DNA of 64,000 nucleotides from Pseudomonas wuhanensis (GCF_030687395.1 NZ_CP117430.1:5642001-5706000); one strand, 5' to 3'; positions 17,004 to 26,863 are shown, numbered from the stretch's first letter. The notes: generated by a model from the letters alone, not told the origin. Translations and numbers: made by a program.

Positions 17004-17112
17004 ATCAACTATGCCCAGATAGAGGGGTCCCCCTCAAAAAACGATATTTCCGCCCGCCCCGCCAACAACGCTACCCTCAGGAAAACACCGCCGCCACGCC
17101 CTCGGGGACTCC

Positions 17113-18723
17113 ATGGAAAGAACCACCGTCAAACCACTCCTGCTCGCTCTCGCCCTCGCCACAACCGCATCACTGGCACAAACCGCCCAAGCCGCCACCA
17201 CCCTGGTCTACTGCTCCGAAGCCAGCCCCGCCGGCTTCGACCCCAGCCAATACACCAGCGGCACCGACTTCGACGCCTCCGCCGAAACCGTCTTCAACCG
17301 CCTCACCCAATTCAAACGCGGCGGCACCGAAGCCGAACCCGGTCTGGCTACTGGCTGGGAAGTGTCCAAGGACGGTCTCAGCTACACCTTCCACCTGCGC
17401 GACGGCGTGAAATTCCACACCACCGACTACTTCACCCCGACCCGCGACTTCAACGCCGACGACGTCTTGCTCACCTTCCAGCGCCTGCTCGATCCGCAGA
17501 ATGCCTTCCGTAAAGCCTACCCCGCCGAGTCGCCGTACTTCACCGATATGGGCCTGAACACCACGATCAAAAGCATCGACAAACTCGACGACCACACCGT
17601 GCGCTTCAGCCTGAACAACGTCGACGCCGCGTTCGTGCAAAACCTCGCCATGAGCTTCGCCTCGGTGCAGTCCGCCGAATACGCCGCACAACTGTTAAAG
17701 GAAGGCAAAGCCGCCGACCTCAACCAGAAACCGGTCGGCACCGGCCCCTTCGTGTTCAAGCGCTATCAAAAGGACTCGCAGATCCGCTACGCCGCCAACA
17801 AGGCTTACTGGAAACCCGAGGACGTGAAACTCGACAGCCTGATTTTCTCGATCACCCCCGACGCCGCCGTGCGCTTGCAGAAGCTCAAGGCCGGCGAGTG
17901 TCAGGTCAGCGGCTACCCGCGCCCGGCAGACATCGAAGTGATGGAGAAAGACCCGAATCTGCGAGTCCTCAAGCAAGCCGGTTTCAACCTCGGCTTCCTC
18001 GCCTACAACGTGACCCATCCGCCGCTGGACCAGCTCAAGGTCCGTCAGGCCCTGGACATGGCCATCGATAAACCGGCGATCATCAAAGCGGTCTACCAGA
18101 GTGCCGGGCAACTGGCGCAGAACGCCCTCCCCCCGGCGCAATGGTCCTACGACCCGAGTATCAAAGACGCCCCGCACGACCCGACCAAAGCTCGCGCGCT
18201 ACTGAAAGAAGCAGGGGTTGCGCCCGGTACCACCATCGATTTGTGGGCCATGACCGTGCAACGTGCCTCCAACCCCAACGCGCGGATGTCGGCACAGATG
18301 ATCCAGCAGGATTGGGAGAAAGTCGGCATCAAGGCCAACATCGTCAGCTATGAATGGGGCGAATACATCAAGCGCGCCAAGAATGGTGAGCACGACGCGA
18401 TGATCTACGGCTGGACCGGCGACAACGGTGACCCGGACAACTGGCTCGGTGTGCTGTACAGCTGCGCTGCGGTGAAAGGCAGCAACTACGCCAAATGGTG
18501 CGACCCCGCCTACGACAAGCTGGTGCAACAAGCCAAGGTGTCCACGGACAAACAGCAGCGGGTCAACTTGTACCAACACGCACAGCAAATCCTTAAGCAA
18601 CAAGTGCCGATTACACCGATTGCGAACTCGACGGTGTTCCAGCCCCTGCGCAAGGAAGTCAGCGACTTCAAGATCAGCCCGTTCGGCCTTACTCCCTTCT
18701 ATGGAGTGGGTATAAATAAGTAA
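17113..18723 (+). CDS. Dipeptide ABC transporter substrate-binding protein (DppA paralogue 1)
   Basis: 536 residues with a 27-residue signal peptide ending TAQA. SBP family 5 features are the N-terminal LVYCSEASPAGFDPSQYTS, FNRLTQF, the YTFHLRDGVKFHTTDYF block, and the C-terminal YGWTGDNGDPDNWL with SC...KWCDPAYD. Four cysteines occur at the positions expected for the two DppA disulphides. It would capture dipeptides in the periplasm for DppBCDF. Only a stem without T-run (CAACCGGG/CCCGGTTG) follows. It is the first of four paralogues in a row on the same strand. The ATG at 17113 lacks a strong Shine-Dalgarno, so a nearby start cannot be excluded. Confidence 0.92.
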   Translation: MERTTVKPLLLALALATTASLAQTAQAATTLVYCSEASPAGFDPSQYTSGTDFDASAETVFNRLTQFKRGGTEAEPGLATGWEVSKDGLSYTFHLRDGVKFHTTDYFTPTRDFNADDVLLTFQRLLDPQNAFRKAYPAESPYFTDMGLNTTIKSIDKLDDHTVRFSLNNVDAAFVQNLAMSFASVQSAEYAAQLLKEGKAADLNQKPVGTGPFVFKRYQKDSQIRYAANKAYWKPEDVKLDSLIFSITPDAAVRLQKLKAGECQVSGYPRPADIEVMEKDPNLRVLKQAGFNLGFLAYNVTHPPLDQLKVRQALDMAIDKPAIIKAVYQSAGQLAQNALPPAQWSYDPSIKDAPHDPTKARALLKEAGVAPGTTIDLWAMTVQRASNPNARMSAQMIQQDWEKVGIKANIVSYEWGEYIKRAKNGEHDAMIYGWTGDNGDPDNWLGVLYSCAAVKGSNYAKWCDPAYDKLVQQAKVSTDKQQRVNLYQHAQQILKQQVPITPIANSTVFQPLRKEVSDFKISPFGLTPFYGVGINK

Positions 18724-18844
18724 CACCAGGCTCCAACCGGGTGCACCAAACGCCCCGGTTGCGCCTTGTCGGTGCGTGATTTGCACCGTAAAAAACCTGC
18801 GCAAACGGTCAAATGCGCCAGCATTTATACAAATGCGACATTAA

Positions 18845-18858
18845 GGTACGTTCGTACC
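18845..18858. promoter_or_regulatory. Short inverted repeat upstream of dppA2
   Basis: GGTACG-TT-CGTACC is perfectly symmetrical and lies in the 258-bp gap 124 bp before the dppA2 start. It could be an operator. In P. aeruginosa the dpp region is repressed by PsdR, but that regulator is not in this window and the link is speculative. Confidence 0.3.
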
Positions 18859-18981
18859 ACTGTTTAAGGCTTGGAGCCATTCAGGATCTTGCATTGGGTA
18901 TGGCCCCTGCATAAGTATCCGCAGGTCGACTCACGAGGTCGTCCTCTAATTCCAAAAATGACAACAAATCATGAGGCCACC

Positions 18982-20607
18982 ATGCTTAAACACGCGGTCA
19001 TTCCGTTTTTAGTCGGCGCAAGCCTGTTAGCCAGCGCACCTTTCGCCCACGCGGCGACTAACCTGGTGTTCTGCTCCGAAGGGAGCCCGGCCGGTTTCGA
19101 TCCTGGTCAGTACACCACCGGAACCGACTTCGACGCCTCTGCAGAAACCATGTTCAACCGCCTGACCCAGTTCGAGCGCGGCGGCACCGCCGTTGTTCCT
19201 GGCCTGGCGACCAAGTGGGACATTTCCGATGACGGCCTGACTTACACCTTCCATCTGCGTGAAGGCGTCAAGTTCCACACCACCCCGTACTTCAAGCCGA
19301 CTCGTGAGTTCAACGCCGACGACGTGCTGTTCACCTTTAATCGCATGATTAACAAGGATGACCCGTTCCGTAAGGCGTACCCGACTGAATTCCCGTACTT
19401 CACCGACATGGGGATGGACACCAACATCACCAAGATCGATAAAGTCGACGACCACACCGTCAAGTTCACCCTCAAAGAAGTTGATGCCGCGTTCATTCAG
19501 AACATGGCCATGAGTTTCGCCTCGGTCCAGTCCGCCGAGTACGCTGCCCATCTGCTCAAGGAAGGCAAAGCCGCCGACATCAACCAGAAGCCGGTCGGTA
19601 CTGGCCCGTTTGTATTCAAGAGCTACCAGAAAGACTCCAACATCCGCTACACCGGGAACAAGGACTACTGGAAGCCTGACGACGTGAAGATCGACAACCT
19701 GATCTTCGCCATCACCACCGACCCATCGGTGCGTATTCAGAAGTTGAAGAAGAACGAGTGTCAGATCACCCTGTTCCCTCGTCCCGCCGATCTGAAGGCG
19801 CTGAAGGAAGACAAAACCCTGAAGGTGCCTGACCAGGCCGGTTTCAACCTGGGTTACATCGCCTACAACGTGATGGACAAGATCAAGGGCAGCGATCAGC
19901 CGAACCCAATGGCTCAGTTGAAAGTGCGTCAGGCACTGGACATGGCCGTCAACAAACAGCAGATCATCGACTCGGTTTACCAGGGCGCCGGACAACTGGC
20001 AGTCAACGCCATGCCACCGACCCAATGGTCTTATGACACCACCATCAAGGATGCTCCGTACAACCCTGAGAAAGCCAAAGAGCTGCTCAAGGAAGCCGGC
20101 ATCAAGGAAGGCACCGAGATCAACCTGTGGGCGATGCCGGTGCAACGTCCCTATAACCCGAACGCCAAGCTGATGGCCGAAATGCTGCAGTCCGACTGGG
20201 CCAAGATCGGGATCAAAGCCAAGATCGTGACCTATGAGTGGGGCGAGTACATCAAGCGCTCCAAAGGCGGCGAAAACGGCGCGATGCTGATTGGCTGGAG
20301 CGGCGACAACGGTGACCCGGACAACTGGCTCAACGTACTGTTCGGCTGCGACTCGTTGCAGGGCAACAACTTCTCCAAATGGTGCGACAAGAAATTCGAC
20401 GGCATCGTCAAGGAAGCCAAGCGCACTACCGATCAGGCCAAGCGCACCGAACTGTACAAACAGGCGCAACACGTCCTCAAAGATGCTGTTCCAATGACAC
20501 CTATCGCTCACTCGACGGTGTTCCAACCCATGCGCAACAACGTGCAGGACTTCAAGATCAGCCCGTTTGGCTTGAACTCCTTCTACGGCGTCAGCGTCAG
20601 CAAATAA
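18982..20607 (+). CDS. Dipeptide ABC transporter substrate-binding protein (DppA paralogue 2)
   Basis: 541 residues, signal peptide of about 24 residues ending FAHA, then NLVFCSEGSPAGFDPGQYTTG. It shares nearly all motifs with paralogues 1 and 3 (FHLREGVKFHTT, QKPVGTGPFVFKSYQKDSN, WSGDNGDPDNWL) and the four cysteines. A small insertion (DKIKGSDQPNPMAQ) before LKVRQALDMA distinguishes it. The start MLKHAV at 18982 precedes a proper signal peptide; in-frame codons upstream do not. It has its own downstream hairpin and a long upstream gap, so it is probably a separate transcription unit. Confidence 0.92.
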   Translation: MLKHAVIPFLVGASLLASAPFAHAATNLVFCSEGSPAGFDPGQYTTGTDFDASAETMFNRLTQFERGGTAVVPGLATKWDISDDGLTYTFHLREGVKFHTTPYFKPTREFNADDVLFTFNRMINKDDPFRKAYPTEFPYFTDMGMDTNITKIDKVDDHTVKFTLKEVDAAFIQNMAMSFASVQSAEYAAHLLKEGKAADINQKPVGTGPFVFKSYQKDSNIRYTGNKDYWKPDDVKIDNLIFAITTDPSVRIQKLKKNECQITLFPRPADLKALKEDKTLKVPDQAGFNLGYIAYNVMDKIKGSDQPNPMAQLKVRQALDMAVNKQQIIDSVYQGAGQLAVNAMPPTQWSYDTTIKDAPYNPEKAKELLKEAGIKEGTEINLWAMPVQRPYNPNAKLMAEMLQSDWAKIGIKAKIVTYEWGEYIKRSKGGENGAMLIGWSGDNGDPDNWLNVLFGCDSLQGNNFSKWCDKKFDGIVKEAKRTTDQAKRTELYKQAQHVLKDAVPMTPIAHSTVFQPMRNNVQDFKISPFGLNSFYGVSVSK

Positions 20608-20613
20608 GGTTTT

Positions 20614-20646
20614 GCAACGGCGACGTTATTCACGTCGCCGTTGCTT
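20614..20646 (+). terminator. Terminator hairpin after dppA paralogue 2
   Basis: A 12-bp perfect stem CAACGGCGACGT / ACGTCGCCGTTG followed by CTTTAT. The weak T-run makes it a moderate terminator or a 3' protecting hairpin. Confidence 0.7.
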
Positions 20647-20905
20647 TATCTGCCGAGAAAGTAGGAATTCACTGACAGCCAAATCCACTGCGTACCACAG
20701 CAGAGATTTAGGACGCGTCGCCTTTTCCTACGAGTCTTTCAGACTCTACACATTTACTGCCAGACCCACGGCTCATACCGTCGGGATCTGACCAGTTCAT
20801 GCGTGGGTTCTCGGTTTGCTGCATGCAATGGTTTGAGATCAATGAAGCCCCACGTCCCCGGACGGGATAACGGCTCATTGCACAACACTAAAAAGAGGGA
20901 GCGTC

Positions 20906-22507
20906 ATGCGCCATACCTTGGTTTTATCCGCATTGCTGGGCACCGGCCTGCTGGCCGTCACTTCCATTAGCCAGGCCGCCAATAACAGCCTGGTGTTCTG
21001 CTCCGAAGGCAGCCCGGCGGGCTTCGACACCGCGCAATACACCACGGCGACCGATAACGACGCCGCCGAGCCGCTGTACAACCGATTGGCAGAGTTTGAA
21101 AAAGGCGCCACCAACGTTGTACCGGGCTTGGCAACGAGCTGGGATATTTCCGAGGACGGCCTCAAGTACACCTTTCACCTGCGCGAAGGGGTGAAATTTC
21201 ACACCACCAAGTACTTCACACCGACCCGCGATTTCAACGCCGATGACGTGCTGTTCACGTTCAATCGCATGCTTGATCCGCAGCAACCCTTCCGAAAGGC
21301 TTACCCAACCGAGTTCCCGTATTTCAACGGGATGAGCCTGAACAAGAACATCGCCAAGGTCGAGAAGACCGGGCCGCTCACCGTGGTGATGACGCTCAAC
21401 AGCGTCGACGCCGCATTCATCCAGAACATCGCCATGAGCTTCGCCGCGATCCTTTCCGCCGAATACGCCGACCAGTTGCTGGCCTCCGGCAAGCCGAGCG
21501 ACATCAACCAGAAGCCGATCGGCACTGGCCCGTTCGTGTTCAAGAGCTACCAGAAAGATTCCAACATCCGTTACAGCGGCAACAAGCAGTACTGGGACCC
21601 GAGCCGGGTCAAGCTCGACAACCTGATTTTCGCCATCAACACCGACGCCTCGGTGCGCGTGCAGAAACTCAAGGCCAACGAATGCCAGATCACCCTGCAC
21701 CCGCGCCCGGCCGACGTAACCGCGCTGAAAAACGATCCGAAACTGCAACTGATCGAGAAGCCCGGCTTCAACCTTGGTTACATCGCCTATAACGTGCGGC
21801 ACAAACCGTTCGATCAGCTCGAAGTGCGCCAGGCGCTGGACATGGCGGTGAACAAGCAAGGCATTCTCAACGCCGTCTATCAAGGCGCTGGCCAACTGGC
21901 GGTCAACGCCATGCCACCGACCCAATGGTCCTACGACGAAACAGTTAAAGACGCCGCCTACAACCCGGAAAAAGCCAAGGAGCTGCTCAAGGCTGCCGGC
22001 GTCAAGGAAGGCACCGAAATCACCCTCTGGGCCATGCCGGTTCAGCGTCCGTACAACCCCAACGCCAAGTTGATGGCCGAAATGCTCCAGGCGGATTGGG
22101 CGAAGATCGGCCTCAAGGTCAAGATCGTCAGCTACGAATGGGGCGAGTACATCAAGCGCACCAAGAACGGCGAGCACGATATCAGCCTGATCGGCTGGAC
22201 CGGTGACAATGGCGATCCGGACAACTGGCTCGGCACGCTTTACAGCTGCGATGCCATTGGCGGCAACAACTACTCCATGTGGTGTGATCCGGCTTACGAC
22301 AAGCTGATCAAGCAAGCCAAGGTCGTCACAGACCGTGACCAGCGCACCGTGCTCTACAAACAGGCGCAGCAGTACCTCAAGCAGCAGGTGCCGATCACGC
22401 CGGTCGCCCACTCGACGGTCAATCAGCCGTTGAGCGCCAAAGTCGAAGGATTCAAGGTGAGTCCTTTCGGTCGTAATGTGTTCTCGGGCGTCAGCCTGGA
22501 CCAATAA
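20906..22507 (+). CDS. Dipeptide ABC transporter substrate-binding protein (DppA paralogue 3)
   Basis: 533 residues, signal peptide of about 24 residues ending ISQA, mature start NNSLVFCSEGSPAGFDTAQYTT. It differs from the other copies near residue 50 (ATDNDAAEPLYNRLAEFEKG instead of ...DFDASAETMFNRL). The DppA cysteines and IGWTGDNGDPDNWL are conserved. A GAGGGAG precedes the ATG. It is followed after 170 bp by the OprD-family porin, the same pairing as dppA3-opdD/opdP in P. aeruginosa. The 298-bp upstream gap should hold its promoter and contains a small GAGTCTTTCAGACTC hairpin. Confidence 0.92.
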   Translation: MRHTLVLSALLGTGLLAVTSISQAANNSLVFCSEGSPAGFDTAQYTTATDNDAAEPLYNRLAEFEKGATNVVPGLATSWDISEDGLKYTFHLREGVKFHTTKYFTPTRDFNADDVLFTFNRMLDPQQPFRKAYPTEFPYFNGMSLNKNIAKVEKTGPLTVVMTLNSVDAAFIQNIAMSFAAILSAEYADQLLASGKPSDINQKPIGTGPFVFKSYQKDSNIRYSGNKQYWDPSRVKLDNLIFAINTDASVRVQKLKANECQITLHPRPADVTALKNDPKLQLIEKPGFNLGYIAYNVRHKPFDQLEVRQALDMAVNKQGILNAVYQGAGQLAVNAMPPTQWSYDETVKDAAYNPEKAKELLKAAGVKEGTEITLWAMPVQRPYNPNAKLMAEMLQADWAKIGLKVKIVSYEWGEYIKRTKNGEHDISLIGWTGDNGDPDNWLGTLYSCDAIGGNNYSMWCDPAYDKLIKQAKVVTDRDQRTVLYKQAQQYLKQQVPITPVAHSTVNQPLSAKVEGFKVSPFGRNVFSGVSLDQ

Positions 22508-22677
22508 CCGTGTAATCAGAAACGCTGGGGGCGAATTTCGCCCTCGCGCAAGCGTGTTGCCGTAATTCGTCAATCCGGCCTACAGCAAACGTTTGCGAAG
22601 TCTGTATGAGTTCAAAACCAAATAACCGGATCACCAAAAAAGACCGGGATTAAAAAAGTAAATAAGGAGCTTCACCC

Positions 22678-24099
22678 ATGAAACTGAGCAGCACCGCGTT
22701 ATTGGCCTTGGCCATCAGCAGCATCACCGCCACGGCATACGCAGAACCTGCAAGTCAGGAGTTTGTCCCTACCACATTGGCCGGCAGTAGCGCCCAAAGC
22801 GAGGCCAAAGGCTTTATCGATGGACAAAGCCTGGGCGGCACAACGCGTAACTGGTATGCCAACGAACTGAAACGTCGTGACGACACCTTCAGCTACAAGA
22901 AAAACAGCGTGAAGAACGATCCGACCGCCCCTAGGACCCCGACACCACGTCGTATCAACTGGGTTCAGGGCACCATCGTCAATTACACCTCGGGCTTCAC
23001 CCAGGGCACCGTTGGCGTCAGCACCGAAGTCGCCCTCTACAACGCCATCGTTCTGGACCGTGATCGCAAGGATATTGCAGGCGGCTCCAACCGCACCCTG
23101 GCAGACTCCAACGGCGATGCCGTCGACCAGTGGAGCAAACTGGGTCTGGCCAACGCCAAGTTCCGTGTATCGAACACCACCTTGACCGCCGGTCGTCAGA
23201 ACTTCAGCACGCCGATCGTCGACGTCATCGGCAACCGTGCACTGCCTTCGAGCTTTGAAGGTATCAGCCTGCACAGCGAAGAATTCAACAACATGTCGTT
23301 CGACCTGGCCGGTTTCGACCGCGTTTCGCCACGTACCGAACAGAGTCTGTCGAAGTTCCGCAGCGAGTACTCCGCCACCGGCGTTGAAACCGACAAGGTC
23401 TACACCGCAGGCGTGAACTACCAGCCGTTCAAAAGCCTGAAAACCAGCCTGTACGGCGCCAACGTCGAAGACTTCTGGAACCAGTACTACTTCGGCGCCA
23501 CCCACGAGCTGGGTGACAGCCAGGTGCTGAGTCTGACCACCGGCCTGAACTACTACAAAACCGTCGACGAAGGCAAAAAGTTGATGGGTGAGATCGACAA
23601 CGACACCTACTCGCTGTCGCTGGGCCTGGCTCACCAGGCTCACAGTCTGACCTTCTCGTACCAGGAAGTGAACGGCGACACCTATTTCGACTACCTGCAC
23701 GAAACCAACGGCATCTACCTGGCCAACTCCTTGCTGTCGGACTTCAACGGCCCGAACGAGAAATCCTTCCAGATTGCCTACGGTCTGAACATGGCCGAAT
23801 ACGGCGTTCCAGGCCTGAAATTCAACATCTACCAGGCACGCGGCTGGGGCATTGACGGTACTCACTACCGCGGCACGGCTTACACCGATCCGGGCGCCAA
23901 GCGCGGCGACCTGAGCCTGATGGACGGCGAAACCCACTACGAATACGGCATCGGTGCGTCCTACGCCGTGCAGAGCGGCCCACTCAAGGCCACCGCCATC
24001 CGCGCGACGTACACCACTCACCGCGCCAGCGAAAACCAGGCTGACGGCAACATCAACGAGTTCCGTCTTGTGACCACCATCCCGTTCAACATTTTGTAA
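22678..24099 (+). CDS. OprD-family outer-membrane porin (peptide-specific OpdP/OpdD-like)
   Basis: 473 residues. The signal peptide (AISSITATAYA) is followed by the OprD pattern: GFIDGQSLGGTTRNWYANE, RRINWVQGTIVNYTSGFTQGTVGVS, LKFRVSNTTLTAGRQ-type strands, GISLHSEEFNNMSFDLAGFDR, and a C-terminal strand ending in NEFRLVTTIPFNIL. The family forms 18-strand substrate-specific channels. Its place between two dipeptide-binding protein genes points to uptake of di- or tripeptides, like OpdP. A consensus AAGGAG precedes the ATG. Confidence 0.92.
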   Translation: MKLSSTALLALAISSITATAYAEPASQEFVPTTLAGSSAQSEAKGFIDGQSLGGTTRNWYANELKRRDDTFSYKKNSVKNDPTAPRTPTPRRINWVQGTIVNYTSGFTQGTVGVSTEVALYNAIVLDRDRKDIAGGSNRTLADSNGDAVDQWSKLGLANAKFRVSNTTLTAGRQNFSTPIVDVIGNRALPSSFEGISLHSEEFNNMSFDLAGFDRVSPRTEQSLSKFRSEYSATGVETDKVYTAGVNYQPFKSLKTSLYGANVEDFWNQYYFGATHELGDSQVLSLTTGLNYYKTVDEGKKLMGEIDNDTYSLSLGLAHQAHSLTFSYQEVNGDTYFDYLHETNGIYLANSLLSDFNGPNEKSFQIAYGLNMAEYGVPGLKFNIYQARGWGIDGTHYRGTAYTDPGAKRGDLSLMDGETHYEYGIGASYAVQSGPLKATAIRATYTTHRASENQADGNINEFRLVTTIPFNIL

Positions 24100-24110
24100 A
24101 ACGCATGCCT

Positions 24111-24148
24111 GCGGCTGACTCATGATGAGTCGGCCGCCTGGCTTTTCT
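24111..24148 (+). terminator. Terminator hairpin after the OprD-family porin
   Basis: A 12-bp stem GCGGCTGACTCA / TGAGTCGGCCGC (one G-T pair, TGA loop) is followed by CTGGCTTTTCT. Only about 25 bp then remain before dppA4, so readthrough or attenuation must feed the downstream genes. Confidence 0.65.
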
Positions 24149-24173
24149 GTTCACCGATTGCAGAGGGCTCTAG

Positions 24174-25769
24174 ATGAAAATGCTTCCCCTACGAGCGGCC
24201 ATCGCCGCCGCGTTGCTGAGTGCCGCTGTTGGCGTCTCGGCCAAACCCTTGGTGGTCTGTACCGAAGCCAGCCCGGAAGGCTTCGATATGGTCCAGTACA
24301 CGACTGCAGTCACCGGCGATGCGGTGTCCGAAACCATTTTCAATCGTCTGGTGGGCTTCAAGCCAGGCACCACTGAAGTGATCCCGGCATTGGCCGAGTC
24401 GTGGGAGATCAGCGACGACGGTCTGACCTACACGTTCCACCTGCGCCAAGGCGTCAAGTTTCACACCACCGACTATTTCAAGCCGACCCGCGACATGAAC
24501 GCCGACGACGTGGTCTGGAGCTTCCAGCGTCAGCTGGACCCGAAACACCCATGGCACAAACTGTCGAGCGTGGGCTTCCCGTACTTTGAAAGCATGGGCT
24601 TCAAAGAGCTGCTCAAAAGCGTCGAGAAGGTCGACGACAATACGGTCAAATTCACCCTGACCCGCCGTGAAGCGCCGTTCCTGGCCGACATCGCCATGGC
24701 CTTCTCCTCGATCTACTCTGCCGAGTACGCCGATCAGTTGCTCAAGGCCAACAAGGCCGGCGATCTGAACAACAAACCAATCGGCACCGGCCCGTTCGTT
24801 TTCCAGCGTTACGCCAAGGACGCTCAGGTCCGTTTCAAGGCCAACCCGGACTACTTCGGTGGCAAGCCCCCGGCTGATCCGCTCATATTCGCGATCACCA
24901 TCGACAACAACGTGCGCCTGCAAAAACTGAAGGCCGACGAATGCCAGATCGCGCTGTATCCCAAACCCGATGATGTCCCTAGCATCAAGGCCGACCAGAA
25001 CCTGAAGGTCGACGAACTGGCCGCAATGACCACCAGCTACACCGCGATGAATACCAGCCGCAAGTACATGAGCGATGTACGCGTACGCAAGGCGATAAAC
25101 ATTGCATTCGACAAGCAGACTTACGTCACTAGTTTGTACGGCAAGGGCAACGCCGTCATTGGTACCGTTCCCTATCCTCCGACCCTGCTAGGCTTCAACG
25201 ACAAACTGAAAAACCCACCGCGAGACCTTGGTAAGGCCCGTGAACTTCTCAAGGAAGCGGGTGTACCGGAAGGTACCGTGCTGACGCTGTTTACCCGCAA
25301 CGGCGGCGGCCCCACCAACCCTAATCCACTGCTGGGCGCGCAAATGATGCAGTCGGATCTGGCGCAGATCGGGATCAAGCTCGACATCCGTGTCATGGAA
25401 TGGGGAGAAATGCTCAAACGCGCCAAGAATGGCGAACACGACCTGGTATCGGCAGGCTGGGCCGGCGATAACGGCGACCCGGACAACTTTCTTACGCCGA
25501 ACCTGAGTTGCGACGCAGCGAAAAACGGCGAAAACTACGCCCGGTGGTGCAACAAGGAATTCCAGGACTTGATCGACAAGGCTCGCGGCGGCACTGAACC
25601 GGCTGCCAGGGCGGCGCTCTACGAACAAGCGCAGGAAGTTTTCGACAAGGACCAGCCATGGATTCCCATGGCCTATCCGAAAATGTTCACGGCAATGCGC
25701 AAAAACGTCGAGGGTTACCACCAGAGTCCTCTGACAACCAATAACTTCGCCACCACCCAGGTGAAGTAG
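24174..25769 (+). CDS. Dipeptide ABC transporter substrate-binding protein (DppA paralogue 4)
   Basis: 531 residues with a signal peptide of about 23 residues (AAVGVSA) and mature start KPLVVCTEASPEGFDMVQYTT. It is clearly more diverged than the other three copies (AMTTSYTAMNTSRKYMSDVRVRKA, LFTRNGGGPTNPNP) but keeps the four cysteines and GWAGDNGDPDNFL. It is directly upstream of dppBCDF and so is probably the dedicated binding protein of the operon. The start MKMLPL at 24174 follows CAGAGGG. Confidence 0.92.
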   Translation: MKMLPLRAAIAAALLSAAVGVSAKPLVVCTEASPEGFDMVQYTTAVTGDAVSETIFNRLVGFKPGTTEVIPALAESWEISDDGLTYTFHLRQGVKFHTTDYFKPTRDMNADDVVWSFQRQLDPKHPWHKLSSVGFPYFESMGFKELLKSVEKVDDNTVKFTLTRREAPFLADIAMAFSSIYSAEYADQLLKANKAGDLNNKPIGTGPFVFQRYAKDAQVRFKANPDYFGGKPPADPLIFAITIDNNVRLQKLKADECQIALYPKPDDVPSIKADQNLKVDELAAMTTSYTAMNTSRKYMSDVRVRKAINIAFDKQTYVTSLYGKGNAVIGTVPYPPTLLGFNDKLKNPPRDLGKARELLKEAGVPEGTVLTLFTRNGGGPTNPNPLLGAQMMQSDLAQIGIKLDIRVMEWGEMLKRAKNGEHDLVSAGWAGDNGDPDNFLTPNLSCDAAKNGENYARWCNKEFQDLIDKARGGTEPAARAALYEQAQEVFDKDQPWIPMAYPKMFTAMRKNVEGYHQSPLTTNNFATTQVK

Positions 25770-25778
25770 ATAAGAAAC

Positions 25779-25810
25779 GCCCGGCATCGCTGACCCCAGC
25801 GCTGCCGGGC
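25779..25810 (+). other. Strong intercistronic hairpin between dppA4 and dppB
   Basis: GCCCGGCA ... TGCCGGGC with an inner CGCTG/CAGCG gives a 13-bp stem in the 73-bp gap after dppA4. No T-run follows, so it is not a classic terminator. Comparable hairpins after binding-protein genes stabilise the upstream mRNA and raise SBP:permease ratios. Confidence 0.65.
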
Positions 25811-25842
25811 ACGCCTAACCGGCTGATGAGGTACCACACAAG

Positions 25843-26853
25843 ATGTTTAGTTTTATTGCCCGCCGATTGGGGTTACTGATCCCCACGTTCTTCGGCATCA
25901 CCTTGCTGACTTTCGCGTTGATTCGCATGATTCCAGGCGACCCCGTGGAAGTAATGATGGGCGAACGTAGAGTCGACCCCGAAATGCATGCTCAGGCAAT
26001 GGAACGCCTAGGTCTGAACAAACCCCTGTATGCCCAATACCTGGATTACATCGGCAAGTTGGCCCACGGCGATCTCGGCGAATCCCTGCGTACCCGTGAA
26101 AGCGTCTGGACCGAGTTCAGCTCTCTCTTCCCCGCGACCCTGGAACTGTCCATGGCCGCCCTGTTGTTCGCCGGCATCCTGGGCCTTCTGGCCGGGGTGA
26201 TTGCGGCACTCAAGCGAGGATCCCTGTTCGACCACGGGGTGATGGGAGTCTCCCTGGCGGGATACTCGATGCCGATCTTCTGGTGGGGCCTGATCCTGAT
26301 CATGTTCTTCTCGGTGAGCCTGGGCTGGACGCCGGTGTCCGGGCGGATCGACCTGCTCTACGACATCGAGCCGCGCACCGGCTTCATGCTGATCGATACG
26401 CTGCTGGCCGATGACGTCGGGGCGTTCTTCGATGCCCTGCATCACCTGATCCTGCCGGCCATCGTGCTCGGCACCATTCCGCTGGCGGTGATCGCGCGAA
26501 TGACCCGTTCGTCGATGCTCGAAGTACTGCGTGAAGACTACATCCGTACCGCCAAAGCCAAGGGCCTGTCGCCATCGCGGGTGGTGTTCGTTCACGGCCT
26601 GCGTAACGCACTGATTCCGGTACTGACCGTGGTCGGCCTGCAAGTCGGCACGCTGCTGGCCGGTGCGGTCCTGACCGAAACCATTTTCTCCTGGCCCGGC
26701 ATCGGCAAATGGCTGATCGAAGCCATTGGCGCACGGGACTATCCCGTGGTGCAGAACGGCATCCTGTTAATCGCCTGCCTGGTGATTCTGGTCAACTTCG
26801 TAGTGGACATCCTCTACGGCTTTGCCAACCCACGCATCCGTCATCAGCGCTGA
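25843..26853 (+). CDS. dppB: Dipeptide ABC transporter permease DppB
   Basis: 336 residues. The N-terminal RRLGLLIPTFFGITLLTFALIRMIPGDPVEVMMGERR is the DppB/OppB signature, six helices follow, and the EAA loop reads EDYIRTAKAKGLSPSRVVFVHGLRNALIPV. It forms the inner-membrane channel with DppC. It is spaced 10 bp from dppC. Confidence 0.95.
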   Translation: MFSFIARRLGLLIPTFFGITLLTFALIRMIPGDPVEVMMGERRVDPEMHAQAMERLGLNKPLYAQYLDYIGKLAHGDLGESLRTRESVWTEFSSLFPATLELSMAALLFAGILGLLAGVIAALKRGSLFDHGVMGVSLAGYSMPIFWWGLILIMFFSVSLGWTPVSGRIDLLYDIEPRTGFMLIDTLLADDVGAFFDALHHLILPAIVLGTIPLAVIARMTRSSMLEVLREDYIRTAKAKGLSPSRVVFVHGLRNALIPVLTVVGLQVGTLLAGAVLTETIFSWPGIGKWLIEAIGARDYPVVQNGILLIACLVILVNFVVDILYGFANPRIRHQR

Positions 26854-26863
26854 GATCAAGACC

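Noticed and set aside
20924..22573. A 549-codon antisense frame over dppA3, and a similar one over dppA2 (19027-20526)
   Set aside because: Both mirror conserved dppA sequence, which explains why both are open; not independent genes.
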